The notes beneath the pieces are model-generated. The model was not told where the DNA came from, made no database searches, and saw nothing but the letters and a program-made list of their open reading frames with translations. Position numbers and translations under genes: made by a program. 64,000 nt of DNA from Sedimentitalea nanhaiensis DSM 24252 (GTDB lineage: Bacteria > Pseudomonadota > Alphaproteobacteria > Rhodobacterales > Rhodobacteraceae): NCBI RefSeq assembly GCF_000473225.1, contig NZ_KI421509.1, forward strand, positions 605,470 to 669,469. Reading direction: 5' to 3'. Positions 53,106 through 62,387 of this stretch are shown here, piece after piece; within the stretch, counting starts at the first letter, position 1; every line of letters starts with the position of its first letter.

Positions 53106-53293
53106 TTGGTTTCTCCCATGTTGGAACAGCTTGTCCGGTGTTGACCCTAGGCAAGCCCTGACAAAAAGAAAAGTCCCATCAGGCCGGGCTTTGCGTCGGG
53201 TCAATCCTGCAGGCCCCTACCGCATGCGGCAGTATCTGCCGGTGTTTCGCACCCGGCGCCAATCCGGCGCCACCGCCCTGTTTGTTGAACGGT

Positions 53294-54289
53294 TCAGATC
53301 GACAAACGGGCGGCATGGCTGCCGCGCTCGCGGTAAGGGGTGGTGTCATAATGCGCCCGGTAACATTTCGAGAAATGCGACGGGCTGGCAAAGCCGCAGG
53401 CCAGCGCAACATTGATCACGCTCATGTCGGTCTGCATCAACAGGTTGCGCGCCTTTTGCAGGCGCAGCTCCATGTAATAGCGCTTCGGCGACCGGCTCAG
53501 ATACCGGCGGAACAGCCGCTCCAACTGGCGTGTGGACATGCCCACGTCCTTGGCCAGTATCGACGGGCTGATCGGCTCCTCTATATTGGCCTCCATCATC
53601 TGGATGACCTTGCTCAACTTTGGATGCCGCACGCCGATGCGGGTGGGAACCGACAGCCGCTGGGTGTCCTGATCGGTGCGGATACTGGAATAGATCAGCT
53701 GGTCCGCAACCGAATTGGCCAGATCTTCGCCGTGATCGTCCGCAACCAATTTCAACATCAGGTCGATCGAAGCCGTGCCCCCGGCGGTGGTGACGCGGTT
53801 GCCGTCGATCACAAACACCGATTTGGTGAGATGCACATCCTCGAACTCTTCGGAAAAACTGTCCGAGTTTTCCCAGTGGGTCGTCGCCTTCTTGCCATCC
53901 AGCAATCCGGCCTTGGCCAGCGAAAATGCTGCGGTGCACAGCCCGCCGATCACCAACCCCTTGCGGGCTTCGCGGCGCATCCACCCCAACAGGCGGCGGG
54001 TGGTCGCGGCCTGAACGTCGATGCCGCCACAGATCAGTACCGTGTCATCGCGACTCAATTCGCCCAGATCGCCATCCAGGTTGAACACCGTCCCGGCCGA
54101 ACAGGTGACCGAGTCGCCGCCTTCTCCGATCAGATTCCAGGAATACAGCTCGCGCCCGGCCATGCGGTTGGCGATCCGCAGGCTTTCCAGCGCCGAGGCA
54201 AAACAAAGCAGGGTGAAATTATCCAGCAGGACAAAGACAAACCGGCGGGGTTTGGTTTCAGGTTTGACAACTTTACGTTGTTCTTTCAT
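53294..54289 (-). CDS. GlxA-family AraC-type transcriptional regulator
   Basis: The 331-residue protein has an N-terminal DJ-1/PfpI-like domain (FVFVLLDNFTLLCFASALES; VLICGGIDVQ; LCTAAFSLAKAGLLDGKKAT with the Cys) and a C-terminal AraC HTH pair (LAKDVGMSTRQLERLFRRYL; VINVALACGFASPSHFSKCY). This is the arrangement of GlxA-type regulators such as GbdR, CdhR and ArgR of Pseudomonas, which respond to amines and amino acids. It lies between the liv operon and DAHP synthase; its target is not evident. Confidence 0.9.
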   Translation of the reverse strand: MKEQRKVVKPETKPRRFVFVLLDNFTLLCFASALESLRIANRMAGRELYSWNLIGEGGDSVTCSAGTVFNLDGDLGELSRDDTVLICGGIDVQAATTRRLLGWMRREARKGLVIGGLCTAAFSLAKAGLLDGKKATTHWENSDSFSEEFEDVHLTKSVFVIDGNRVTTAGGTASIDLMLKLVADDHGEDLANSVADQLIYSSIRTDQDTQRLSVPTRIGVRHPKLSKVIQMMEANIEEPISPSILAKDVGMSTRQLERLFRRYLSRSPKRYYMELRLQKARNLLMQTDMSVINVALACGFASPSHFSKCYRAHYDTTPYRERGSHAARLSI

Positions 54290-54457
54290 TACACGAAAAT
54301 CCTTAGGGGCGTGCCGCGTTTCCGGATGTGGCGGAAGTCGTCGTAACCAGTCTGCTCAGAGCTTATCTGCGGCGTCAAGGGTCGCAAATCGGATATGGCA
54401 ACCTGCGTCCGGTTTTCGTATAGATGCGGTCTGACATGCGGAACGGAGATCAGAGCG

Positions 54458-55828
54458 ATGAGTGAGTGGCAAAAAACCGGCTGGCGCAACAAGCCGCGGA
54501 TTCAGATGCCCGACTATACCGACGCCACGGCGCTGAATGCGGTCGAGGCGCAGCTGTCAAACTATCCGCCGCTGGTGTTTGCCGGCGAGGCGCGCCGCCT
54601 CAAGAAACATCTGGGTGCCGCGGCGCGCGGCGAAGCGTTTCTGTTGCAGGGCGGCGATTGCGCCGAAAGCTTCGAGCAGTTCAGTGCCGATGGCATCCGC
54701 GACACGTTCAAGGTGATGTTGCAGATGGCGATGGTACTGACCCACGGTGCCAAGGTGCCGGTGATCAAGGTCGGCCGCATGGCCGGGCAGTTCGCCAAAC
54801 CGCGCAGCGCCCCGACCGAAGTGATCGACGGCGTCGAACTGCCCAGCTACCGCGGCGACATCATCAACGAGCTGGATTTCACCTCGGAGGCGCGGATCCC
54901 GGATCCGGCCAAGATGCTGCAGGCCTATACCCAGGCGGCAGCCACGCTGAACCTGCTGCGGGCCTTTTCCACCGGCGGCTATGCCGATGTGCATCAGGTC
55001 CATGCCTGGACCCTGGGTTTTACCGAAAGCGAAGAGGCCGAGCGCTACCGCGAAGTGGCCAACCGCATCAGCGACACGCTGGACTTCATGAAGGCGGCCG
55101 GGGTCAACCAGGACACCGCGCATACGTTGCAGTCGGTGGAATTCTACACCAGCCACGAAAGCCTGCTGCTGGAGTACGAACAGGCTCTGACCCGGCGGGA
55201 TTCCACCTCGGGCAACTGGCTGGCCGGGTCGGGTCATCTGATCTGGATCGGCGACCGCACCCGTCAGCCCGACGGTGCACATGTTGAATTCGCGCGCGGG
55301 GTGCTGAACCCGATCGGACTGAAATGCGGACCCAGCATGACCAGCGACGATCTCAGGCTGCTGATGGCCAGGCTGAACCCGAACAACGAGCAGGGCCGCC
55401 TGACCCTGATCGCGCGGTTCGGGGCGGGCAAGGTGGCGGAACATCTGCCGCGCCTGATCCAGACCGTGCGCGAAGAAGGCGCCGAGGTGGTCTGGGTCTG
55501 CGATCCGATGCACGGCAACACGATCAAGTCCTCGTCCGGCTACAAGACCCGTCCGTTCGAGTCGGTGCTGCGCGAAGTCCGCGAGTTCTTTGGCATCCAC
55601 GCCGCCGAGGGCACCGTGCCGGGGGGCGTGCATTTCGAGATGACCGGGCAGGACGTGACCGAATGCACCGGCGGTGTACAGGCGGTCAGCGATGAAGACC
55701 TGAGCGACCGTTACCACACCGCCTGCGATCCACGCCTGAACGCCAGCCAGTCTCTGGAACTGGCGTTTCTGGTCGCCGAAGAGCTCTCGGCTCTGCGCAA
55801 CACGCGGCTTGACCGGGTCGCAGGTTAA
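54458..55828 (+). CDS. Class II 3-deoxy-7-phosphoheptulonate (DAHP) synthase
   Basis: First step of the shikimate pathway: phosphoenolpyruvate plus erythrose 4-phosphate. The 456-residue plant-type enzyme has [26 protein letters not shown], the metal-binding His of [26 protein letters not shown] and [17 protein letters not shown]. The ATG at 54458 is preceded by CGGAGAT. A hairpin terminator follows the gene. Confidence 0.95.
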   Translation: MSEWQKTGWRNKPRIQMPDYTDATALNAVEAQLSNYPPLVFAGEARRLKKHLGAAARGEAFLLQGGDCAESFEQFSADGIRDTFKVMLQMAMVLTHGAKVPVIKVGRMAGQFAKPRSAPTEVIDGVELPSYRGDIINELDFTSEARIPDPAKMLQAYTQAAATLNLLRAFSTGGYADVHQVHAWTLGFTESEEAERYREVANRISDTLDFMKAAGVNQDTAHTLQSVEFYTSHESLLLEYEQALTRRDSTSGNWLAGSGHLIWIGDRTRQPDGAHVEFARGVLNPIGLKCGPSMTSDDLRLLMARLNPNNEQGRLTLIARFGAGKVAEHLPRLIQTVREEGAEVVWVCDPMHGNTIKSSSGYKTRPFESVLREVREFFGIHAAEGTVPGGVHFEMTGQDVTECTGGVQAVSDEDLSDRYHTACDPRLNASQSLELAFLVAEELSALRNTRLDRVAG

Positions 55829-55833
55829 ACGAA

Positions 55834-55864
55834 AATCGGGACCGGTCCCCATCCGGCCCCGATT
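55834..55864 (+). terminator. Hairpin terminator after DAHP synthase
   Basis: AATCGGG with CCCGATT and an inner CCGG/CCGG pair form a stem of about 11 base pairs, followed by CTCTTG. Confidence 0.65.
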
Positions 55865-55883
55865 CTCTTGCCGATGTGGCTGA

Positions 55884-56546
55884 TCAAGTGTCGGACTTGA
55901 CCAGTCGCAGATATGGCGCGCGCCCTTCCAACACGGTCTGCGCCTCGGCAAAACCCTGCACCGCCTCGACGGCAGAGACCTGGGTGCGCGACGATACTGC
56001 CAGATCGCGCAATTCGGTTCCGGTGACATCAAAGCGGCGGGGCTGACGGCCAAAATCGCCATCCGCCACCATCACGCCCAGAATTCTTGTACAATCGCCC
56101 ATGTCGCTTTTCAGCGGCAACAGGATGATCCGCGCCTCGCACTCGCCGCGCAGGCTCTGACGCTCGCCTTCCAGCGACAGCTCGGCCACCGACGGCGTGT
56201 CAAACACATGCTCGAGCGTGGCGCTGATATGATCGCGCGAGGCCGGGGTGAAAAACGATGTCAACGGCATGCCGCGCACTTCCATTCCCGCCAGCTTGCA
56301 CAGATGTTGCCCGGCCAGCCGGATCCGGGCCACCCCCGGCGCGATCCGTTCCAGAATAAAGGCGTATTCCAGAATCTGCTCCAGCCCGCGCGGATCGATC
56401 TGCGAGCGGAACGGAATGTCGGTCCCGTTGCGCAGCGCAGTCCAATAGCCTTCGGCCTGACGGATCGGGGACAGGCTCGTGCCGCTGCGAAAACGGTCCA
56501 TATCCACAACCTTTCCAGTGTCGGAAGAGCGAAAAATACTGATCAT
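55884..56546 (-). CDS. PAS_5-domain protein (DUF1457-like)
   Basis: The 220-residue protein starts MISIFRSSDTGKVVDMDRFR and has a PAS-like core: GYWTALRNGTDIPFRSQIDP, VARIRLAGQHLCKLAGMEVR, and LPLKSDMGDCTRILGVMVAD. This pattern matches alphaproteobacterial PAS_5 proteins of unknown function. No effector domain is present. The start at 56546 is chosen over 56627 because similarity begins there and GAGAG is present; it leaves about 260 bases to the yicC start. Confidence 0.75.
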   Translation of the reverse strand: MISIFRSSDTGKVVDMDRFRSGTSLSPIRQAEGYWTALRNGTDIPFRSQIDPRGLEQILEYAFILERIAPGVARIRLAGQHLCKLAGMEVRGMPLTSFFTPASRDHISATLEHVFDTPSVAELSLEGERQSLRGECEARIILLPLKSDMGDCTRILGVMVADGDFGRQPRRFDVTGTELRDLAVSSRTQVSAVEAVQGFAEAQTVLEGRAPYLRLVKSDT

Positions 56547-56805
56547 ATCGTTGTCTCTCAATACCTTCTTGTCGCTATCAACACATGTCGCCGTATGACT
56601 GAACCCATGTATTACGACTTGCTTCATAATGATTACCTAAATGTTAACGTGACAGATTTTTCTACAATTTGAAGCAGGATCTTATCATTTGGTTAATCAT
56701 TCTGTCGCCGTTCAACCACAGGTGTCCCGCTTGCCGGGGCTTGCCCTGCCGGTGCCGATCGCATTAGGTGCGCCGGGACCTATACACCTGCCAAAAGGGC
56801 GACTG

Positions 56806-57696
56806 ATGATCCATTCCATGACCGGTTTTGCCTCGGCCAAGGGCGCGCTTGCACCCTATTCCTGGGGGTGGGAGCTGCGCAGCGTCAACGGCAAGGGGCT
56901 GGATCTGCGCCTGCGCGTGCCCGACTGGCTGCCCGGTCTGGAAACCGCACTGCGCGCGCACCTGGCCGATGCTGTGACGCGGGGCAATGTCACCCTGTCC
57001 CTGCGTATCCAGCGCGCGGACGAGGCCGGGTCGCTGACGCTCGACACCGCCACGCTGGACGCGGTACTTCAGGCCATGGGCCAGATCGAAGCCGCCGCTC
57101 AGGAGCGGGGCCTGACACTGGCCCCCTCCCGGGCCAGCGATCTGCTGGGATGGCGCGGCATTCTTGACACCGCCACTGCGGAGGACGACACCGGTCCCCT
57201 GATCACGCATTTGAAACAGGATTTTGCGCCGCTGGTCGTCGCCTTTGTCCAGATGCGCCGCGCCGAAGGCGATGCCCTGCATGCGGTTCTGCTCCGACAG
57301 CTTGAAACCCTGCAACGGCTGACCGCCGACGCTGCCACGCTGGCCGAGGCCCGCAAGACCGTTGTGGCCGACACCCTGCGGACCAACCTGGCGCGCGTGC
57401 TCGATAATACCGATGGCGCCGATCCCGACCGGGTGGCTCAGGAACTCGCCATGCTCGCGGTCAAATCCGACGTTACCGAAGAGATCGACCGCCTGGGGGC
57501 GCATGTGCGCGCGGCCCGTGACCTGTTGGGGCAGGGCGGTGCCGTCGGGCGCAAGCTGGATTTCCTGATGCAGGAATTCAACCGCGAGGCCAATACGCTC
57601 TGCTCCAAATCGCAATCCACCGATCTGACCGCCGTGGGCCTGGAACTGAAAGCGGTGATTGACCAGATGCGAGAGCAGGTCCAGAACGTCGAATAA
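56806..57696 (+). CDS. yicC: YicC-family endoribonuclease-like protein
   Basis: The 296-residue protein begins [20 protein letters not shown] and has [20 protein letters not shown]. It ends in the YicC C-terminal domain ([40 protein letters not shown] and [16 protein letters not shown]), the complete family pattern and length. YicC proteins are linked to stationary-phase physiology and RNA cleavage. It is 20 bases upstream of gmk, a common neighbour. Confidence 0.93.
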   Translation: MIHSMTGFASAKGALAPYSWGWELRSVNGKGLDLRLRVPDWLPGLETALRAHLADAVTRGNVTLSLRIQRADEAGSLTLDTATLDAVLQAMGQIEAAAQERGLTLAPSRASDLLGWRGILDTATAEDDTGPLITHLKQDFAPLVVAFVQMRRAEGDALHAVLLRQLETLQRLTADAATLAEARKTVVADTLRTNLARVLDNTDGADPDRVAQELAMLAVKSDVTEEIDRLGAHVRAARDLLGQGGAVGRKLDFLMQEFNREANTLCSKSQSTDLTAVGLELKAVIDQMREQVQNVE

Positions 57697-57716
57697 CCCC
57701 AACACAGGAGTATCCC

Positions 57717-58358
57717 ATGGCAGATCGGCGCGGCCTTCTGATCATCCTGTCCTCGCCTTCGGGTGCGGGCAAATCGACCTTGGCGCGACGATTGCGCGAC
57801 TGGGATCCCTCGATCGTGTTTTCGGTCAGCGCCACCACCCGCCGCCCCCGCGACGGTGAAATCGACGGAACCCATTACCGTTTCACCTCCGAGCCCGATT
57901 TCAAGGCACAGGTGGCGGCGGGCGAAATGCTGGAACATGCCCATGTCTTTGGCAACTTTTATGGCTCGCCGCGCGGCCCGGTGCAGGAGGCCATCGACGC
58001 CGGTCAGGATGTGCTGTTTGACATCGACTGGCAGGGCGCGCAGCAGATCCGCAATTCCGCATTGGGTCAGAACACCCTGTCGATTTTCCTGCTGCCACCC
58101 TCGATCACCGAACTGCGCCGTCGGCTTGAATCGCGCGGCCAGGACGACGCCGAAACCATCGCCCGGCGCATGCAGAAAAGCTGGGACGAAATCAGCCATT
58201 GGGACGGATATGATTTTGTTCTGATCAACGACGATCTCGACACCACCGAAGAGCGGCTGAAAACCGTCGTCACCGCCACCCGCCTGCGCCGCAGTCAGCA
58301 ACCCGGACTGACCGGACATGTGCGCGCCCTGCAGGCCGAATTCGAGGATATGACATGA
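57717..58358 (+). CDS. gmk: Guanylate kinase
   Basis: Phosphorylates GMP to GDP. The 213-residue protein has the P-loop SPSGAGKST, the GMP-binding [20 protein letters not shown], and the catalytic loop region [16 protein letters not shown]. It overlaps the gamma carbonic anhydrase start by 4 bases, so yicC, gmk and the next genes form a compact operon. Confidence 0.96.
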   Translation: MADRRGLLIILSSPSGAGKSTLARRLRDWDPSIVFSVSATTRRPRDGEIDGTHYRFTSEPDFKAQVAAGEMLEHAHVFGNFYGSPRGPVQEAIDAGQDVLFDIDWQGAQQIRNSALGQNTLSIFLLPPSITELRRRLESRGQDDAETIARRMQKSWDEISHWDGYDFVLINDDLDTTEERLKTVVTATRLRRSQQPGLTGHVRALQAEFEDMT

Positions 58359-58879
58359 CCATCTACGCTTTGCACGGAAAGACGCCCGATTTGCACGCCA
58401 ACACCTGGGTCGCCCCCGATGCCAACGTGATCGGACAGGTGGTGATGGAAGACGGCGCTTCGGTCTGGTTCGGCGCCACCCTGCGGGCGGATCATGAAAC
58501 CATCCATATCGGGGCCGGATCGAATGTGCAGGAAAACTGTGTGATGCATGTGGATCCGGGCTTTCCGCTGACCGTGGGCACCAATTGTACGATCGGCCAC
58601 AAGGTGATGCTGCATGGCTGCACCATCGGCGACAACTCGCTGATCGGCATGGGGGCCACGGTCCTGAACGGCGCGCGCATCGGCCGGGACTGTCTGATCG
58701 GGGCGGGGGCGCTGATCACCGAAGGTAAAGAGATCCCGGACGGCAGTGTCGTCATGGGCGCGCCGGGTCGCGTCGTGCGGCAGATGGACGATGCCGCCCG
58801 CGCCCGGATGCAGGTCGCCGCGCAGCACTATCAGGAGAACATGCAGATCTTCCGCGATCAACTGACGGTGGTGGGATGA
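58355..58879 (+). CDS. Gamma-carbonic anhydrase-family hexapeptide protein
   Basis: The 174-residue left-handed beta-helix protein has the metal-ligand motifs [36 protein letters not shown] and [20 protein letters not shown], with His residues at ligand positions. The family (YrdA/PaaY/gamma-CA) hydrates CO2 or is inactive depending on members. It overlaps gmk and the PLP gene by 4 bases each. Confidence 0.88.
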   Translation: MTIYALHGKTPDLHANTWVAPDANVIGQVVMEDGASVWFGATLRADHETIHIGAGSNVQENCVMHVDPGFPLTVGTNCTIGHKVMLHGCTIGDNSLIGMGATVLNGARIGRDCLIGAGALITEGKEIPDGSVVMGAPGRVVRQMDDAARARMQVAAQHYQENMQIFRDQLTVVG

Positions 58880-60063
58880 TGCGCAATTCCAGGGGGTCCA
58901 TTGTCCGCCCGGTGCCGCTGCCCGACAGTGCCAGCCGCCCGGTGGTCACACCGCTGTCGCCCTCGGTGGTCTATGCCAGCGACACGCCGGACGCGCTGGA
59001 CGATCAATACGAAGGCCGCGTGCATGGGTATACCTATTCCCGCGAGGGGCATCCCAATGCGGATGTTGTGGCCGCCCGTCTGGACGCTATGGAGGGCGTA
59101 TCCGGCGGGGTTGTCACCGGCTCGGGCATGGGGGCGGTCAGTGCTGTGCTGCTGGGGCTGCTCAAGTCCGGTGACCATGTCATCGGTGGCAACCAGCTCT
59201 ATGGCCGGTCGCTGCGGCTGATGGCCGAAGATCTGCCGCGACTGGGCATCGCGACCACCCTGGCCGATCCCTGCGACCTGGACGCCATGCGCGCCGCGAT
59301 CCGCCCACACACCCGGATCCTGCTGGTCGAGGTGGTGTCAAACCCGACCCTGCGCGTGGCCGATATCGCCGGTCTGGCGGCCCTGTGCCGCGAGCACGGC
59401 ATTCTGCTGGCGGTCGACAACACCTTTACCACCCCGCGCGGATTGCGCCCGTTCGAGCACGGGGCAGACATCGTCATCCACTCGATCACCAAGCTGCTGG
59501 CGGGCCATTCCGATGTGATGCTGGGCTATGCCGTGGCCCGCGATCCGGACCTGACCGAGGCCATGCGGGTGTTCAGCATCACAACCGGCCTTACCCCCAG
59601 CCCGTTTGACTGCTGGCTGGCGGAACGCGGCATGCTGTCGTTCGACCTGCGGTTCGACCGTGCGCAGGCCACCGCCGCCGCGCTGGCGGATCATCTGGCA
59701 GGGTTGCCCGGGATCAAGCGGGTGATCTATCCGATGCGCGCCGATCATCCCGATCACACCCGCGCCAGCCAGTTGCTGGGCGGGCAGGGGTGCAACATGG
59801 TCAGCTTCGAACTGGATGGCGGGCGCGCGGCGGCCAACGCTTTTACCCGCGCCGCCGACGGGCTCAGCTTTGCGCCCACCCTGGGCGATGTGGGCACAAC
59901 GCTGTCGCACCCGGCCTCGTCCTCGCACCGCGCGCTGACGCCCGGGAAACGTGCCGAACTCGGGCTCAGCGAAGGGTTCTTCCGGGTCTCGGTCGGGCTT
60001 GAGGATCCGGATGCGCTGAAACAGGTCTTCAGCCAGGCCACGACCGCCGCTGCCGGGGTCTGA
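58876..60063 (+). CDS. Trans-sulfuration-type PLP enzyme (cystathionine gamma-synthase/lyase family)
   Basis: The 395-residue protein has the Cys/Met PLP family signature with K206 in DIVIHSITKLLAGHSDVMLG, an N-terminal TPLSPSVVYAS, and FAPTLGDVGTTLSHPASSSH. The last motif fits the gamma-lyase/synthase group. Candidates are methionine gamma-lyase, cystathionine gamma-lyase or O-succinylhomoserine sulfhydrylase; sequence alone does not decide. Start and stop are tightly coupled to the neighbours (phoR begins 4 bases after its stop). Confidence 0.85.
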   Translation: MMRNSRGSIVRPVPLPDSASRPVVTPLSPSVVYASDTPDALDDQYEGRVHGYTYSREGHPNADVVAARLDAMEGVSGGVVTGSGMGAVSAVLLGLLKSGDHVIGGNQLYGRSLRLMAEDLPRLGIATTLADPCDLDAMRAAIRPHTRILLVEVVSNPTLRVADIAGLAALCREHGILLAVDNTFTTPRGLRPFEHGADIVIHSITKLLAGHSDVMLGYAVARDPDLTEAMRVFSITTGLTPSPFDCWLAERGMLSFDLRFDRAQATAAALADHLAGLPGIKRVIYPMRADHPDHTRASQLLGGQGCNMVSFELDGGRAAANAFTRAADGLSFAPTLGDVGTTLSHPASSSHRALTPGKRAELGLSEGFFRVSVGLEDPDALKQVFSQATTAAAGV

Positions 60064-60067
60064 GCGA

Positions 60068-61114
60068 ATGCCCACGGCGCTGGTGAATGACCTGCTTGCT
60101 GCAACGCCCCTGCCGGCATTGGTGGTGGAATCCGGTGAATGGATCGTTGCCGCCAATCCCGAGGCCAAACGCCTGCTGGGGGCCGGGATCGTCGGGCGGC
60201 ACTTTGCCAACGTCCTGCGCCAGCCCCCGGTGATCGCTGCGATCGAGGCCACCCTGCAGGATCATCAGGAACACCAGGCCCGGCACATGGTCAGCACCGG
60301 GGCACAGGACACGCCGATGGAGGTCACCTGCCGCCATATCGCCGCACTGGGGCCGGCATACCCCTCGGCGGTGGTGGTCAGCTTTCAGGACCGCGCCGAT
60401 GTGGAACAGGCCGGGCAGATGCGCCGCGACTTTGTCGCCAACGTCAGCCACGAGCTGCGCACCCCGCTGACCGCGCTGATCGGGTTCATCGAAACCCTGC
60501 GCGGGGCAGCGCGCGACGACGAGGCCGCCCGCGACCGCTTTCTGAACATCATGGAGGGCGAGGCGGGCCGGATGAACCGGCTGGTCGGCGATCTGCTGTC
60601 GCTCAGCCGGGTCGAGGCCGAGGAACGCGTGCGCCCGACCAATCAGATCGACCTGGCCGGTCTGCTGACCTCGACCCTGACCTCGATGACGCCGCTGGCC
60701 GACAACAACAAGGTCAATCTCACCCTCGTCGCGCCCGATCCGCCGGTGCAGATCTCGGGCGATGCGGATCAGCTGCGCCAGGTCTTCACCAACCTGATCG
60801 AGAACGCGATCAAATACGGCGGCTCGGGCGGGCATGTCACGGTCGAGCTGCGTGAAATCGACCGCGATCCGGTCCTGCGCGCCGCCGCGCTCGACGTGCG
60901 GGTGATAGATCAGGGTCCCGGCATCGATTCGGTCCACCTGCCGCGCCTGACCGAACGCTTCTACCGCGCCGACAACCACCGCAGCCGACAGCTGGGCGGA
61001 ACCGGGCTGGGGCTCGCCATCGCCAAACATATCGTCAATCGTCACCGCGGGCGGCTCAAGGTGGACAGCGAAAAAGGCAACGGGGCGACGTTTTCGGTGA
61101 TCCTTCCCCGTTAG
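60068..61114 (+). CDS. phoR: Phosphate regulon sensor histidine kinase PhoR
   Basis: The 348-residue kinase has a PAS-like N-terminal domain (residues 1-110) without obvious membrane segments, HisKA with H128 in FVANVSHELRTPLTALIGFI, and the HATPase boxes GDADQLRQVFTNLIENAIKY, VIDQGPGIDSVHLPRLTERF and GGTGLGLAIAKHIVNRH. Position directly before pst genes and the Pho box identifies it as PhoR rather than another kinase. Many PhoR have N-terminal helices, so this soluble form is a shorter type. phoB is not in the window. Confidence 0.9.
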   Translation: MPTALVNDLLAATPLPALVVESGEWIVAANPEAKRLLGAGIVGRHFANVLRQPPVIAAIEATLQDHQEHQARHMVSTGAQDTPMEVTCRHIAALGPAYPSAVVVSFQDRADVEQAGQMRRDFVANVSHELRTPLTALIGFIETLRGAARDDEAARDRFLNIMEGEAGRMNRLVGDLLSLSRVEAEERVRPTNQIDLAGLLTSTLTSMTPLADNNKVNLTLVAPDPPVQISGDADQLRQVFTNLIENAIKYGGSGGHVTVELREIDRDPVLRAAALDVRVIDQGPGIDSVHLPRLTERFYRADNHRSRQLGGTGLGLAIAKHIVNRHRGRLKVDSEKGNGATFSVILPR

Positions 61115-61154
61115 GCCCACATGACGGCGGGGTCACCGGTATCAAAATCGGCCC

Positions 61155-61183
61155 TTGTCATATTTCTGTTACGTCTCTGTCAC
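61155..61183 (+). promoter_or_regulatory. Pho box (three repeats) upstream of pstS
   Basis: TTGTCAT, CTGTTAC and CTGTCAC occur with 4-base spacers (61155-61161, 61166-61172, 61177-61183), matching the PhoB repeat CTGTCAT/C. Three direct repeats at 11-base spacing allow two overlapping PhoB dimer sites 84 bases before the pstS start. Confidence 0.85.
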
Positions 61184-61266
61184 AAAACCCATGCGTGCGG
61201 TCCCTAGACGGGGCCCAGCGTCACTATGGGGGTGTGCGCTGAATTCATGTCCATGAGGAGACATAA

Positions 61267-62307
61267 ATGTCTGTTTTGAAAATGACCGCGTCCACCCTGG
61301 CCGCCGTGTCTTTTTGCGCAACCGCCGCTGCTGCCCGCGATCAGGTGCAGATTGCCGGCTCGTCCACCGTTCTGCCCTATGCCTCGATCGTTGCCGAAGC
61401 CTTTGGTGAAAACTTCGACTTCCCCACACCCGTGGTTGAATCCGGCGGCTCGTCGGCGGGCCTGAAACGGTTCTGCGAAGGCCTGGGCGAAAACACCATC
61501 GATATCGCCAACTCCAGCCGCAAGATCCGCGAAAAGGAAATCAAGGCCTGCGCCGCCAACGGCGTCTCCGACATCATCGAAGTCCGCATCGGTTATGACG
61601 GCATCGTCTTTGCCAGCGACATCGATGGCAACAGCTTCGAATTCACCCCGGTCCAGTGGTACAAGGCGATTTCCCGTCAGGTCGTGGTCGACGGCGCACT
61701 GGTCGACAACCCCTACACCCTCTGGAGCGACGTCGACGCCGCGCTGCCCGCCCAGCCGATCCAGGCCTATGTTCCGGGCACCAAGCACGGCACCCGCGAA
61801 GTGTTCGAAGACAAGGTGATCCTGGCCGGCTGCGAAGAAACCGGTGATTTCGACGTCTACAAGGCCGCCAACGGCGGCGACAAGAAAGCTGCCGAAAAGG
61901 CCTGCATCGAGCTGCGCACAGACGGCAAATCGGTCGACATCGACGGCGACTATACCGAGACCCTGGCCCGGATCGACAGCAACAAGGACGGCATCGGCGT
62001 CTTTGGTCTGGCCTTCTACGAGAACAACACCGACAAGCTGCAGGTCGCAACCATGTCCGGTATCGTTCCGACCACCGACTCCATCGCCACCGGCGAATAC
62101 CCGGTGTCGCGCCCGCTGTTCTTCTATGTCAAAAAGGCCCACATCGGTGTCGTTCCCGGTCTCAAGGAATTCGCCGAATTCTTCGTCGCCGATGAAATCG
62201 CCGGACCCGACGGCCCGCTTGCCGAATACGGTCTGGTTGCCGATCCGGACCTGTCGGGCACCCAGAACACCGTGGCCGACGAAGTCACGATGGACGGCAA
62301 TTCCTGA
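61267..62307 (+). CDS. pstS: Phosphate ABC transporter substrate-binding protein PstS
   Basis: The 346-residue periplasmic protein begins MSVLKMTASTLAAVSFCATA with a cut near AAA|RD. The phosphate-binding loops are IAGSSTVLPYASIV and VESGGSSAGLKRFCEGLGEN, and IGYDGIVFASD and GVFGLAFYENN follow. The arrangement is that of the longer PstS group of alphaproteobacteria. GAGGAGAC precedes the ATG; the Pho box indicates PhoB control. A hairpin with a T-run follows. Confidence 0.93.
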   Translation: MSVLKMTASTLAAVSFCATAAAARDQVQIAGSSTVLPYASIVAEAFGENFDFPTPVVESGGSSAGLKRFCEGLGENTIDIANSSRKIREKEIKACAANGVSDIIEVRIGYDGIVFASDIDGNSFEFTPVQWYKAISRQVVVDGALVDNPYTLWSDVDAALPAQPIQAYVPGTKHGTREVFEDKVILAGCEETGDFDVYKAANGGDKKAAEKACIELRTDGKSVDIDGDYTETLARIDSNKDGIGVFGLAFYENNTDKLQVATMSGIVPTTDSIATGEYPVSRPLFFYVKKAHIGVVPGLKEFAEFFVADEIAGPDGPLAEYGLVADPDLSGTQNTVADEVTMDGNS

Positions 62308-62321
62308 TCTCCTGAACGCCG

Positions 62322-62360
62322 GAACCGGGGCGGGTTTCGCTGTCCCGGTTCTCAATTTTT
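62322..62360 (+). terminator. Partial terminator between pstS and pstC
   Basis: GAACCGGG and CCCGGTTC form an 8-base-pair stem with a 14-base loop, followed by TCAATTTTT. It would lower pstC expression relative to pstS. Confidence 0.7.
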
Positions 62361-62387
62361 CAATGACCTGACTCTGGCGGATGGTAC

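Noticed and set aside
54557-56062. 501-codon frame antisense to DAHP synthase
   Set aside because: Shadow frame opposite a strongly conserved enzyme.
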